In this document: positions 1-8,069 of the stretch, in pieces | Layout of the letters: each line of letters starts with the position of its first letter | Numbering within the stretch: position 1 is the first letter of the stretch | Source: Butyrivibrio sp. | GTDB lineage: Bacteria; Bacillota; Clostridia; Lachnospirales; Lachnospiraceae | Assembly: GCA_024692165.1 (NCBI GenBank) | Contig: JAILMY010000085.1 | Location: forward strand, 1 to 59,324 | Reading direction: 5' to 3' | Length of the DNA stretch: 59,324 bases | The notes under the pieces: generated by a model | What the model saw: only the letters and a program-made list of their open reading frames with translations | Databases searched by the model: none | What the model was told of the DNA's origin: nothing | Program-made: the position numbers and the translations under genes

Positions 1-2
1 TC

Positions 3-83
3 ACGGCGAAGGGGGAGAAGTCTGACGTCATTCTAGGTCTTGGTCTTGGATCGGACGACTACATCAAGAAGCCTTTTGACAAC
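3..83 (+). other. Receiver-domain fragment (response regulator) in frame with GH31
   Basis: Codons from base 3 read LTA-like TAKGEKSDVILGLGLG and then SDDYIKKPF. This matches the beta4-alpha4-beta5 part of OmpR-type receiver domains, including the conserved Thr-Ala after beta4 and the Lys-Pro pair. The phosphoacceptor Asp half would lie to the left of the window. The following FDNDEL fits both a receiver helix 5 and the start of a GH31 protein, so the join falls in a stretch shared by both families. Confidence 0.6.
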
Positions 84-2102
84 GACGAACTTATTTTCAG
101 GGAAAATGGAGAAAATTTGAGGATAGAGCCCTGGGGCAAGAACAGCTTCAGGGTCAGATCGGTGTTTCTGGGCGATGTTGTGGACTATAGTCCGGCGCTT
201 CAGGAGCCGGATAGAAGCCTTCACGATTTGGATATAACTCTGAATGACAGCGATTTATCATATGATCAATGGGATGTTTCGGATCCGGGGCGCAGAGCAT
301 CCATAAGAAACGGCGCGATTACTGCAGATTGCTATGCTCAGCCCTGGGGAAATACTCTCCAGATTACTTTCAAGGACAATAGGACGGGAAAAGTTCTTTT
401 ACAGGAGATCCCACATGGCAATGCGCTGGCGTTAAAGGCCAGGGTTTTCAAGAGAATAGGTGGAGACGTCTATAAGATCAGAGCTCGCTTTGTTTCGGAT
501 CCTGATGAGAAACTGTTCGGAATGGGGCAATATCAGACTGAGACCATGAATCTTAAGGGCTGCAATCTGGAGCTGGCCCACAGGAATTCTCAGGCAAGCA
601 TACCATTTGTGCTTTCAGACAAAGGTTATGGCTTTTTGTGGCATAATCCTGCCATCGGAGAGGTTCACTTTGGACTGGATACCACTGAGTGGGTGGCTGA
701 AGAGAGCAGGCAGCTTGATTACTGGATCACATTAGGAGATACTCCTTCGGAAATTATTTACAACTATACTGCTGTTACGGGCCGTGCACCTATGATGCCT
801 GAATACGGCCTTGGCTACTGGCAGTGCAAGCTTCGCTATTACAATCAGCAGCAGGTTATAGATGTGGCCAGGGAGTACCAAAAGAGAGGCGTTCACATCG
901 ATGTGATCGTCATAGATTATTATCACTGGCCAAGGTGCGGAGACTGGAGATTTGATGAGGAGTTTTTCCCTGATCCGAAGGCTATGATAGATGAGTTAAA
1001 AGAGATGGGAATAGAGTGTATGGTGTCCATCTGGCCTCAGGTGGATGTCAGAAGCGAGAATTTCCTGGAGATGAAGCAGCAGGGACTTTTGGTTAAGAGT
1101 CGGTCAGGGGTAGATGTGCAGATGGTGTTCCATGGGGACAATCTCTTTATGGATGCTACTAATCCTCGTGCCAGGAAGTATGTATGGGAGAAAATCAAAA
1201 AGAACTACTACGACCTTGGAATCAAGACTTTCTGGCTTGATGAGGCGGAGCCTGAGTTTACCGGCTATGATTACGAAAACTACCATTACCACGACGGCAG
1301 TGTAATGGAGATTGGAAATGTTTATCCCAGAGAGTATGCAAAGCTCTTTTACAAGGGACAGAAGGACAGCGGCCAGGAGGACATTGTCAATCTTATCCGC
1401 TGTGCCTGGGTTGGAAGTCAGAAATACGGAGCTCTTGTGTGGTCCGGGGATATCATGTCAAACTGGGAGGACTTCAGAAAGCAGATTGTTGCCGGTATTC
1501 AGATGGGAATTGCCGGAATCCCTTGGTGGACTACGGATATTGGAGGATTCCACGGTGGCGATGTGAGGACTGATGAGTTCAAGGAACTTCTGATAAGGTG
1601 GTTCCAGTTCGGAGCGTTCTGCCCTGTAATGAGAATGCATGGAAGCAGGGTTCCTCACACTGATATCATCAATAAAGCTGGGGAAGTACGAGAGGTTACG
1701 GGAGCTGAAAATGAGATATGGAGCTTTGGAGACGAAAACTACGAGATCATGAAGCACTTTATCGAGATTCGTGAGAGTCTTAGAGACTATACCCGATCCG
1801 TCATGAAGGAAGCTTCCGAAACCGGAGCGCCGGTCATGCGAGGACTCTTTTACCAGTTCCCGGAGGACGAAAGAACCTGGGAGATCAGGGACGAGTTCAT
1901 GTTTGGTGGTGACCTTCTGGTGGCACCGGTTTGTCACCAGGGACAGACAAAAAGATCAGTTTATCTTCCGAAGGGCTGCAGCTGGATCAATGCCTTTACG
2001 GGAGAGAGTTTTGAGGGCGGCCGGGAGATTATGGCCGATGCGCCGATCGAGACCTTGCCGGTATATTACAGAAGCAGTTCAAACCTGAAATTCAAATTCT
2101 AA
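3..2102 (+). CDS. Glycoside hydrolase family 31 (alpha-xylosidase/alpha-glucosidase), N-terminus joined to a receiver-domain fragment; 5' partial
   Basis: The protein is a GH31 enzyme that removes alpha-linked xylose or glucose from the non-reducing ends of oligosaccharides. From the TTG at 117 it has 661 residues. The catalytic nucleophile is in FWLDEAEPE (Asp375 from the TTG) and the acid/base is in WSGDI (Asp445); the GIPWWTTDIGGF and RMHGSR segments are also typical. There is no signal peptide, so it is probably cytoplasmic and acts on imported oligosaccharides. FWLDEAEPE favours the alpha-xylosidase-like branch, but substrate cannot be settled. The frame has no ATG and no stop from base 3 onward. 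Codons 3-80 read as the end of a response-regulator receiver domain, joined near KKPFDNDELIF to what looks like the normal GH31 start. The TTG has only a weak GGAG upstream. The gene ends before a good terminator. Confidence 0.88.
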   Translation, partial: TAKGEKSDVILGLGLGSDDYIKKPFDNDELIFRENGENLRIEPWGKNSFRVRSVFLGDVVDYSPALQEPDRSLHDLDITLNDSDLSYDQWDVSDPGRRASIRNGAITADCYAQPWGNTLQITFKDNRTGKVLLQEIPHGNALALKARVFKRIGGDVYKIRARFVSDPDEKLFGMGQYQTETMNLKGCNLELAHRNSQASIPFVLSDKGYGFLWHNPAIGEVHFGLDTTEWVAEESRQLDYWITLGDTPSEIIYNYTAVTGRAPMMPEYGLGYWQCKLRYYNQQQVIDVAREYQKRGVHIDVIVIDYYHWPRCGDWRFDEEFFPDPKAMIDELKEMGIECMVSIWPQVDVRSENFLEMKQQGLLVKSRSGVDVQMVFHGDNLFMDATNPRARKYVWEKIKKNYYDLGIKTFWLDEAEPEFTGYDYENYHYHDGSVMEIGNVYPREYAKLFYKGQKDSGQEDIVNLIRCAWVGSQKYGALVWSGDIMSNWEDFRKQIVAGIQMGIAGIPWWTTDIGGFHGGDVRTDEFKELLIRWFQFGAFCPVMRMHGSRVPHTDIINKAGEVREVTGAENEIWSFGDENYEIMKHFIEIRESLRDYTRSVMKEASETGAPVMRGLFYQFPEDERTWEIRDEFMFGGDLLVAPVCHQGQTKRSVYLPKGCSWINAFTGESFEGGREIMADAPIETLPVYYRSSSNLKFKF

Positions 2103-2121
2103 CTCTATATAAAAAACTATG

Positions 2122-2152
2122 AAGACCTGTCTGTTATGGCAGGTCTTTTTTT
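2122..2152 (+). terminator. Intrinsic terminator after GH31
   Basis: AAGACCTG at 2122-2129 pairs perfectly with CAGGTCTT at 2140-2147, with a 10-base loop, followed by a run of T. It sits 20 bases after the GH31 stop. A short reading frame over 2119-2307 overlaps it and is not taken as a gene. Confidence 0.85.
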
Positions 2153-2324
2153 GCGTCCGATTGGGCTTGGAGGCCAGCAAATACAATTTCGCATCGTGTG
2201 ATACTTCTGTGATAGTGACGGAGCTATATTGGTTTTGTAAGAAACAAGACGAACTTATTTTTGGGATAAATCTGAAAACAATAAAAGAAAACGAAATAGA
2301 AAAATAGAAAAGAGGAAAAGAAAA

Positions 2325-3068
2325 ATGAAGAAGAGTTTAGTAGCTTTAACAACAGGAATGATGCTTGCACTTACCGCTTGCGGACTTGCTCCACAGGTCA
2401 ATGCCAAGGCTCCCGAGAATGATGCAGATGGGATGTATGACTACACCCTTTTAGCTCTCGCTGATGCGATCAAAAGCAATTTAACCGATAAAGAATTTGA
2501 GGACATGGGCTATTCACCTGATTATAAGGATGCTGTTAAGCAATCGGAAAACCACAAGCAGCTTACCTTTAAGCCATTAGATGAAATCATTCCCATCGAC
2601 TTTTCAAAGGTAGACATATCCAAGTATGACACATTTACCCAGATTGTAAATGACCTTAAGCCGGGCATGGGCTATGCCAATGCAACCCTTGATGGCACAG
2701 ATGTCCTTTTGGTATCAACAGGCTGCTATGACTGGGATGGCATAAGCGCTGCAATTGACTCCTACGTTTTCATGTATAACAAGGATGGCGCAGTGGTTTA
2801 TCTTGGAGCCCTTCAGTCAGGCGGAACAGCCAATCCTCTCGTTATGTATGATGGCAAGATCATCACAGCTACACATCACACAGTTGCCAAGAATACCGTT
2901 AAGAACGGCAAGCTTGTGGTAGTTGAAGAGGCCTCTGAGACCTTTGATACAGACGGAAATGCAACCTACTACGTTGGATCAAAGAAGGTTAATGACGATA
3001 CAAAGCTTTCAGAGATGTTTAAAGAGGCTATGGAGGGAGAAATCATCAATTTCCAGGTTAAGGGCTGA
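2325..3068 (+). CDS. Lipoprotein with a repeated uncharacterised domain (copy 1 of 3)
   Basis: This 247-residue protein starts with a lipoprotein signal (hydrophobic stretch and LTAC lipobox, Cys at residue 19), so it is probably anchored outside the membrane. I do not recognise a named family. From about residue 100 it carries a domain also present in the lipoproteins at 33650-35254 and 40203-41351: YDTFTQIV, then GYANATL, DVLLVS, YLGALQSGGTANPL and DTDGNATYY, ending in NFQVKG. The start has a GAGGAAAAG binding site 4 bases before ATG. It is alone between the GH31 terminator and the promoter of the next gene. Function is unknown; an exported ligand-binding or envelope role is only a guess. 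Confidence 0.85.
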   Translation: MKKSLVALTTGMMLALTACGLAPQVNAKAPENDADGMYDYTLLALADAIKSNLTDKEFEDMGYSPDYKDAVKQSENHKQLTFKPLDEIIPIDFSKVDISKYDTFTQIVNDLKPGMGYANATLDGTDVLLVSTGCYDWDGISAAIDSYVFMYNKDGAVVYLGALQSGGTANPLVMYDGKIITATHHTVAKNTVKNGKLVVVEEASETFDTDGNATYYVGSKKVNDDTKLSEMFKEAMEGEIINFQVKG

Positions 3069-3088
3069 TAAGAATTTTGAGAAAAATA

Positions 3089-3117
3089 TTGAATTTTATG
3101 TAACAACAACGTAATAT
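3089..3117 (+). promoter_or_regulatory. Sigma-A type promoter upstream of first alpha/beta hydrolase
   Basis: TTGAAT at 3089-3094 and TAATAT at 3112-3117 are separated by 17 bases. The predicted transcription start near 3124 lies just before the hairpin at 3131, which puts that hairpin in the 5' leader of the hydrolase at 3195. Confidence 0.6.
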
Positions 3118-3130
3118 ATGTGTAAGATTT

Positions 3131-3162
3131 ACTCCTGAGACATGATGGGCTCAGGAGTTTTT
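3131..3162 (+). terminator. Terminator-shaped hairpin in the leader of the first hydrolase
   Basis: ACTCCTGAG at 3131-3139 pairs perfectly with CTCAGGAGT at 3150-3158, with a 10-base loop, followed by T residues. It may end transcription of the lipoprotein gene, but it also lies just downstream of a good promoter and only about 20 bases before a ribosome binding site, so it may attenuate the next gene. Confidence 0.75.
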
Positions 3163-3194
3163 CTATGAGAAGTTTTAAAAAAGTAGGAGGGAGT

Positions 3195-4097
3195 ATGAAA
3201 AAAGCAAGATTATTATGTGGAGCGCTTGTGCTGGCCTTGTTATTCTGCGGAAAGGTAGATGCATACGCGGCCACAAATAAGACCACAACAGAGGTGGTCA
3301 CACCTACTCCAACACCGGCAAAGACAAAGGTTGGTGACAAGAAGTGGGCAACAAAGAAGGAAATTAAGAACTACAAGAGAAACAACAAGAAGATATATGC
3401 AGAGATTTATCGCCCTGTAGGGGATGGCCCATTCCCTGGAATTGTTATCGCACACGGACTGAACTCAAACTGTGATTATGCAAGAGATTTTGCCAAGCAG
3501 CTTGCTGAAAACGGAGTAGTAGCATGTATTTTCGATTTCCAGGGTGGCGGAGCAAGCAGCAGAAGTGAAGGTAACATGGCAGACATGTCTGCACTTTCCG
3601 AGGCTGCTGATTTCAAGGTCGTATTTAAGGCTGTTAAGAGCTACAAGTACGTTGATGATACCAGAATGTTTGTTATGGGCAACAGCATGGGAGGTTTTGT
3701 GGCCACATATGTCGCAGGAACCATGTCAAAGGACATCAAGGGTCTTATCGCCATGTATCCTGCTTACAATATGGGCGGTGAAGGCGTAAAGCTGATGCTG
3801 AGATTTAATCTTATTCCTGAGCATGCAACATTTATGGGAATGACAATTGGTCGTAAGTTCTTCATCGACCTTGCAACCGTTGATATTGGCAGGATAATGG
3901 CACAATTCCAGGGTAAGGCTGTGATCATCCACGGTACTAACGATGAAGCTGTACCGATTTCTTATTCTCAGAAGGCTGTAAAGACCATGAAGAATGCTAA
4001 GCTCGTTACTGTTAACGGTGGAAGACACGGATTCGGAATGAATAATACAGTTAGAACTGAAACTCTTAAGCTGTTAAAAGAGCTGTGCAATAAATAA
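3195..4097 (+). CDS. Secreted alpha/beta hydrolase (dienelactone hydrolase/S9-like), copy 1
   Basis: A 300-residue protein with an N-terminal signal peptide (hydrophobic to about residue 27, AYA-like cleavage region) and a Thr/Pro-rich linker, then an alpha/beta-hydrolase fold. Ser164 lies in GNSMGG, Asp250 in HGTNDEAVP and His278 in GGRHGFG, a complete catalytic triad. VIAHGLNSN probably forms the oxyanion region. It likely cleaves esters outside the cell, for example acyl decorations of polysaccharides; the substrate is an inference. The ATG at 3195 is chosen because GGAGGG lies just upstream; an in-frame ATG at 3165 sits against the hairpin. It is closely related to the next gene, so the pair looks like a tandem duplication. 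Confidence 0.88.
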   Translation: MKKARLLCGALVLALLFCGKVDAYAATNKTTTEVVTPTPTPAKTKVGDKKWATKKEIKNYKRNNKKIYAEIYRPVGDGPFPGIVIAHGLNSNCDYARDFAKQLAENGVVACIFDFQGGGASSRSEGNMADMSALSEAADFKVVFKAVKSYKYVDDTRMFVMGNSMGGFVATYVAGTMSKDIKGLIAMYPAYNMGGEGVKLMLRFNLIPEHATFMGMTIGRKFFIDLATVDIGRIMAQFQGKAVIIHGTNDEAVPISYSQKAVKTMKNAKLVTVNGGRHGFGMNNTVRTETLKLLKELCNK

Positions 4098-4104
4098 TCT
4101 TTTG

Positions 4105-4133
4105 TTGAAATGTTTAACAAGCTCGTGTAAAAT
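4105..4133 (+). promoter_or_regulatory. Sigma-A type promoter upstream of second alpha/beta hydrolase
   Basis: TTGAAA at 4105-4110 and TAAAAT at 4128-4133 are separated by 17 bases, close to consensus. It begins 8 bases after the previous stop codon, and the hairpin at 4144 follows within about 10 bases of the -10 box. Confidence 0.65.
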
Positions 4134-4143
4134 ACTTTTGCGG

Positions 4144-4177
4144 CTCCTGGGCGAATTCCTATGCCCAGGAGTTTTTT
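4144..4177 (+). terminator. Terminator-shaped hairpin in the leader of the second hydrolase
   Basis: CTCCTGGGC at 4144-4152 pairs perfectly with GCCCAGGAG at 4163-4171, with a 10-base loop and six T residues. GGAGG follows at 4181 and the ATG at 4191. Stem length, loop length and position match the hairpin at 3131. Confidence 0.78.
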
Positions 4178-4190
4178 ATTGGAGGCAAAC

Positions 4191-5165
4191 ATGAAAGGGA
4201 AGAGAATCATGTGCGGAGCATTGGCACTTATGTTGCTCTGCGGATGCGGCAAGGATGTCGCAACTGAATCGGTTACACATAATGATGGGACTTCTGTAGA
4301 AACAGTTGCCGCAGAGAATACTTTTGTGCCCTCTGAAGTTTATTCATGCGGATCCAGTGCTACGGCTAAGAACGGCACAGCGCTAACCCCGGTAATGGTA
4401 TCCGAGAAGAAGTGGGAAACCACAATTGAAGTAAAGGAATTTACCAGGGATGGTTTTAAGATTTACGGAGAGCTTTTCCGTCCTGTAGGAGAGGGCCTTT
4501 TCCCAGGAATTATCATAGCCCATGGATATAATGCCAACAGTGATTATGCGAAGGGACTTGCGCAAATGTACGCTGAAAACGGTATTGTAGCGTATATTTT
4601 TGACTTTGTTGGCGGAGGAATGGATATTAAGAGCGATGGAGAGATGACAGACATGACTGTTGTCACAGAAATCGCTGATTTTAATACGGTTTTTGATGGT
4701 ATCAGAAGCCTTGATTTTGTGGACAGCAGCAGAATGTTCGTCATGGGAGAGAGCATGGGCGGTTTTGTAGCTACATATGTGGCAGGAACAAGACCAAATG
4801 ATGTAAAGGGGCTTATTGCTTTATATCCTGCTTATGTGCTTCAGGAGCCTTCAATGAGAATGCTCTTTAGCTTCCTCCAGGTTCCGGACAGTACAACATT
4901 CCTTGGATTAACGGTTAATCGCAAGTTCTATTTAGATCTTCTGTCCTTTGACATTTACAAGGTTATGACAAATTATACCGGACAAGCTCTGATTATCCAT
5001 GGTACAGCAGATAGTGTCGTACCTATATCCTGCTCTGAAAAAGCGGCCAAGCTTATGGCTAATGCAACGCTCATTCCTGTTCCGAATGCAGAGCATGGCT
5101 TTGGTGGCACAGACTTGGTTTGCGCAGAATCGCTCACCTTGATAAGGAAGCTGTCCAATAATTAA
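4191..5165 (+). CDS. Lipoprotein alpha/beta hydrolase, copy 2
   Basis: A 324-residue paralogue of the gene at 3195. This copy has a lipobox (LLCGC), so it should stay attached to the membrane while copy 1 is released. After a low-complexity linker the fold matches copy 1: IIAHGYNANSDYAKG, GESMGG (Ser188), HGTADSVVP and AEHGFGG supply the oxyanion region and the Ser-Asp-His triad. The start at 4191 has GGAGG 6 bases upstream. A longer in-frame ATG at 4161 lies inside the hairpin loop and is unlikely. The role is probably esterase or acyl hydrolase on an extracellular substrate. Confidence 0.88.
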   Translation: MKGKRIMCGALALMLLCGCGKDVATESVTHNDGTSVETVAAENTFVPSEVYSCGSSATAKNGTALTPVMVSEKKWETTIEVKEFTRDGFKIYGELFRPVGEGLFPGIIIAHGYNANSDYAKGLAQMYAENGIVAYIFDFVGGGMDIKSDGEMTDMTVVTEIADFNTVFDGIRSLDFVDSSRMFVMGESMGGFVATYVAGTRPNDVKGLIALYPAYVLQEPSMRMLFSFLQVPDSTTFLGLTVNRKFYLDLLSFDIYKVMTNYTGQALIIHGTADSVVPISCSEKAAKLMANATLIPVPNAEHGFGGTDLVCAESLTLIRKLSNN

Positions 5166-5203
5166 ATTATTATAAATACACGGGGATTTTATTTTTTGGG
5201 AGG

Positions 5204-5230
5204 GACCACCTGAACGTAGTTCAGGTGGTC
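5204..5230 (+). terminator. Perfect inverted repeat, weak terminator
   Basis: GACCACCTGAAC at 5204-5215 is the exact complement of GTTCAGGTGGTC at 5219-5230, with a 3-base loop. The following bases (ttgtgtgtt) are T-rich but broken by G, so termination is plausible but not certain. Confidence 0.55.
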
Positions 5231-5354
5231 TTGTGTGTTATGAATATGAAAAAGTGTGTGGGGCTCAAGAAGTGGTGGGCTTCTTGATGATTTTTATATT
5301 ACATGACAAACCTTAATCAAAACTTAAAAAGATGTGAACATTTTGTGTGTGGAC

Positions 5355-5384
5355 TTGAGCAATAGGGCTTAAGACGTTTAAAAT
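5355..5384 (+). promoter_or_regulatory. Candidate promoter for the CPBP-phosphatase-DUF3048 run
   Basis: TTGAGC at 5355-5360 and TAAAAT at 5379-5384 are 18 bases apart, 29 bases before the first ATG of the next gene. Confidence 0.4.
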
Positions 5385-5412
5385 GGTTAGTATGAAAAAG
5401 TAAAAGGGGAAA

Positions 5413-6327
5413 ATGAACATGGAAGAAAAGAAATCTATATTTAAAAAGATTCACAACGACGGTTTTACCTGGCACGACAGTATTTTTACCATTTTTCTGC
5501 TGTTTTTGTTTGTTTTTATTGTTACACAAATTATTGAGAGTAATGCGCTGGGAGCTGTAGTGAGAGCCTTCCCGGGCATTGTTGATGACGGATTCTGGTC
5601 ACTGTTTGTTATGTACGCAGCCACAATAGTAACGTGGATTTGCTTTGGCGGTTATTGCCTTATAACAAAGTACAACAGATTCATTCTTAAGGCATCAGGA
5701 ACACAGGAAAAAGGTAATACCATTAAGATGCTTCTTCTGGGACTTCTTATTGGTTTTGGCGAGAACGCCTTTGGAATTTTGGCGGCGGTAATCCACGGAG
5801 ATATTCATCTAACCTTTGAAGGCTGCAGTGTTCTTGGCCTTATAGTTATGTTCATAGCTGTTTTTGTTCAGTCATCTTCTGAGGAATTCGTTTGCAGAGG
5901 ATTCCTGTATCAGCGCCTTAGAAAGGGCTATAGATCACCTTGGGTTGCAATAATTGGAAATGCAGTTATTTTCATGTCTCTGCATCTTTTTAACCCCGGA
6001 ATCTCACTTGTTCCGATTCTTCATCTGGTGGCGATTGCTTTGTTCTATTCACTGTTTGTGTACTATTTCGACAGCATCTGGCTTCCTATGGCAGCACATG
6101 CAGCATGGAACTTTACTCAGAATATTATTTTCGGTCTTCCTAACAGTGGAATCGTAAGCACATTTTCAATTTGGAAACTGGAGGCTGCAAGAGGAGATAT
6201 TTCCTTCATTTATGATCCTTTCTTTGGTGTTGAAGGCTCCGCATTCCTTCTTATCACTACTGTTATTGGCATGGTGATCGTTATTGTTCTGGGTGAGAAG
6301 AAAAAAAGAAAGGCAATCGAGGCATGA
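5413..6327 (+). CDS. CPBP-family intramembrane metalloprotease (CAAX/bacteriocin-processing type)
   Basis: A 304-residue multi-pass membrane protein. The Abi/CPBP active-site motif EEFVCRG (Glu157, Glu158, Arg162) lies in the middle; the later HLFNPG and HAAWNF segments supply the other conserved His and Asn. Such proteins cleave membrane-bound peptides or prenylated proteins; some give bacteriocin self-immunity. No bacteriocin gene is visible next to it. A second ATG at 5419 is an equally good start. Its stop overlaps the start of the next gene as ATGA, so the two are probably translationally coupled. Confidence 0.9.
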   Translation: MNMEEKKSIFKKIHNDGFTWHDSIFTIFLLFLFVFIVTQIIESNALGAVVRAFPGIVDDGFWSLFVMYAATIVTWICFGGYCLITKYNRFILKASGTQEKGNTIKMLLLGLLIGFGENAFGILAAVIHGDIHLTFEGCSVLGLIVMFIAVFVQSSSEEFVCRGFLYQRLRKGYRSPWVAIIGNAVIFMSLHLFNPGISLVPILHLVAIALFYSLFVYYFDSIWLPMAAHAAWNFTQNIIFGLPNSGIVSTFSIWKLEAARGDISFIYDPFFGVEGSAFLLITTVIGMVIVIVLGEKKKRKAIEA

Positions 6328-7031
6328 GACTTATTTTTGTAAGGCACGGAGAACCGGATTATCAAAATGACTGTCTTACGGCCAATGGCAGGGAACAGGC
6401 GAAGGCTACAGCTTCAAGACTGAAGGCTGAAGACATAAAGGCAATTTATTCATCTCCTATGGGAAGGGCAAAAGAGACAGCTTCTTATACAGCAAAGGAC
6501 CACGGCCTTGACATTCAGGTGCTTGATTTCATGCACGAGATTAACTGGGGAAATAAGTCAAAGGATGTGGGTGAAGCTTTCAGGATTCCCTATGAAGGGC
6601 ATCCCTGGACTCTTGCCTACAGAGTGATCACGGACGCTGCAGAGGATGCAAAGCCTGTTGATTGGGAGAATAATCCCTTTTTCCGTGACAACATATGTAT
6701 GGATTTTTATGAAAAAATATCAGGGGGCTTTGATGAGCTTCTTGGAAGATATGGCCTGGCCCGTAAGAATGGCTGCTATGAGTGCAGAGAGGAAAATAAC
6801 GATACTATCGCCCTGTTTGCCCATGGCGGATCGGGAGCAATGATGTATACACATCTTCTTAATCTGCCTTTTCCTTTTGTACTTACATCCATGCCCTATG
6901 GGGTATGTTCAGTCTCAATAATAGACTTTACGGCGCAGCAGGGAGAATTGGTAATACCAAGAATAGAACTTTTCAATGATATGGGGCATATTGAATCATA
7001 TAAAGACGAGAAGCTTCACTTTGAAAAATAA
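6324..7031 (+). CDS. Histidine phosphatase family protein (phosphoglycerate mutase-like)
   Basis: A 235-residue member of the histidine phosphatase superfamily. The N-terminal VRHGEPDY carries the phosphorylated His8, SSPMGRAKETA is the second conserved Arg segment, and AHGGSGAM supplies the second His. It starts inside the stop of the protease gene. The substrate cannot be deduced; the family includes phosphoglycerate mutases, alpha-ribazole phosphatases and many broad phosphatases. Confidence 0.9.
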   Translation: MRLIFVRHGEPDYQNDCLTANGREQAKATASRLKAEDIKAIYSSPMGRAKETASYTAKDHGLDIQVLDFMHEINWGNKSKDVGEAFRIPYEGHPWTLAYRVITDAAEDAKPVDWENNPFFRDNICMDFYEKISGGFDELLGRYGLARKNGCYECREENNDTIALFAHGGSGAMMYTHLLNLPFPFVLTSMPYGVCSVSIIDFTAQQGELVIPRIELFNDMGHIESYKDEKLHFEK

Positions 7032-7053
7032 AACATACTCAGGAGGGGGAATT

Positions 7054-8046
7054 ATGGGTTTGAATTTAAAGAAGGTATTGGCGCTGGGAATGAGCGTTTT
7101 TTGCGCATCTATGATGTCTGTAACGGCTTTTGCAGGTACATCTGAGCTTACAGGTCTGGAGATCAGTGATGAACTTGTTAATCAGAGGCCAGTGGCCATA
7201 ATGGTTGATAACGAAAAGAAGGCTTTGGCACACTATGGCACAGCAGAGGCTGATATTGTCTATGAGATGATGAACAGCACCGCCAACGGCCGCATCACCA
7301 GACTTATGTGTATTTATAAGGACTGGGCAAACCTGCAGCAGACAGGAAGTATCAGAAGTACAAGAACAACAAATGTTATTTTAAGCGGCGAGTACAACGC
7401 TGTGCTTATCCATGACGGTGGCCCGGTTTATATTAAGTCATATCTGAAAAAGCCCTACGCAACTCATCTTAGCGGCGGATTTACAAGGCTGAATAATGGT
7501 AAAGCAACAGAGTTTACAGAGTATGTTTTTGGTCAGGAACTGGTGACCAGAATGGTTAATAACAAGATTTCTGCATCCTATACTCAGGTACCGGAAAGGC
7601 CCAGCCACTTTGTCTTTTACCCGGAGGATACAGTGCTTGGCAGCGAAATGGTGGCAAATGTTGTAGATATGTCCGGAATCTTCGTTCACAACAAGAGTCA
7701 GCTCCTGTATAATGTAGGGACCGGAACATATGATTATTACGAATATGATGCACTTCACACCGATGCTGAGGATGGACAGCCACTGACCTTCAAGAATGTT
7801 ATTCTTCAGAATACTACATTCAAAAACCTGGATAAAAACGGCTATCTGACCTACAATGTTGTGGGATCCGGCAATGGTTATTATATAACCAACGGAAAGG
7901 CTATTCCTATTATCTGGACAAAGGTCAGTGATACGGGAATTACACAGTACTTCAATGCAGATGGAACTGAGATCGCTATAAACAAGGGAAAAACATATAT
8001 TGGATTATTACCTTCCGATTCATGGGGAAATCTTCAGGTATATTGA
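7054..8046 (+). CDS. Exported DUF3048 (YerB-like) protein
   Basis: A 330-residue protein with a Sec signal peptide ending near AFAG. The DUF3048 signature is clear: RPVAIMVDN, EADIVYEM, GRITRLMCIY and GSIRSTR, followed by the C-terminal YerB-type domain (NVILQNT, WTKVSDTG). The function of the family is unknown; B. subtilis YerB lies next to DNA repair genes. The ATG at 7054 is chosen because of the strong AGGAGGGGG; the frame is open further upstream inside the phosphatase gene. Unlike YerB it has no lipobox Cys. Confidence 0.88.
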   Translation: MGLNLKKVLALGMSVFCASMMSVTAFAGTSELTGLEISDELVNQRPVAIMVDNEKKALAHYGTAEADIVYEMMNSTANGRITRLMCIYKDWANLQQTGSIRSTRTTNVILSGEYNAVLIHDGGPVYIKSYLKKPYATHLSGGFTRLNNGKATEFTEYVFGQELVTRMVNNKISASYTQVPERPSHFVFYPEDTVLGSEMVANVVDMSGIFVHNKSQLLYNVGTGTYDYYEYDALHTDAEDGQPLTFKNVILQNTTFKNLDKNGYLTYNVVGSGNGYYITNGKAIPIIWTKVSDTGITQYFNADGTEIAINKGKTYIGLLPSDSWGNLQVY

Positions 8047-8069
8047 TCCATACGTAAAGGGAATTATTT

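Noticed and set aside
1458-1937. 159-codon frame on the minus strand inside GH31
   Set aside because: It lies wholly opposite conserved GH31 catalytic codons and has no start signal; it is an antisense shadow.
2119-2307. Open frame of 62 codons after GH31
   Set aside because: It begins inside the terminator stem, has no ribosome binding site and shows no family pattern.
5413-6327. CPBP protease as part of a bacteriocin system
   Set aside because: No bacteriocin precursor, modification enzyme or dedicated exporter is visible within the neighbouring genes.
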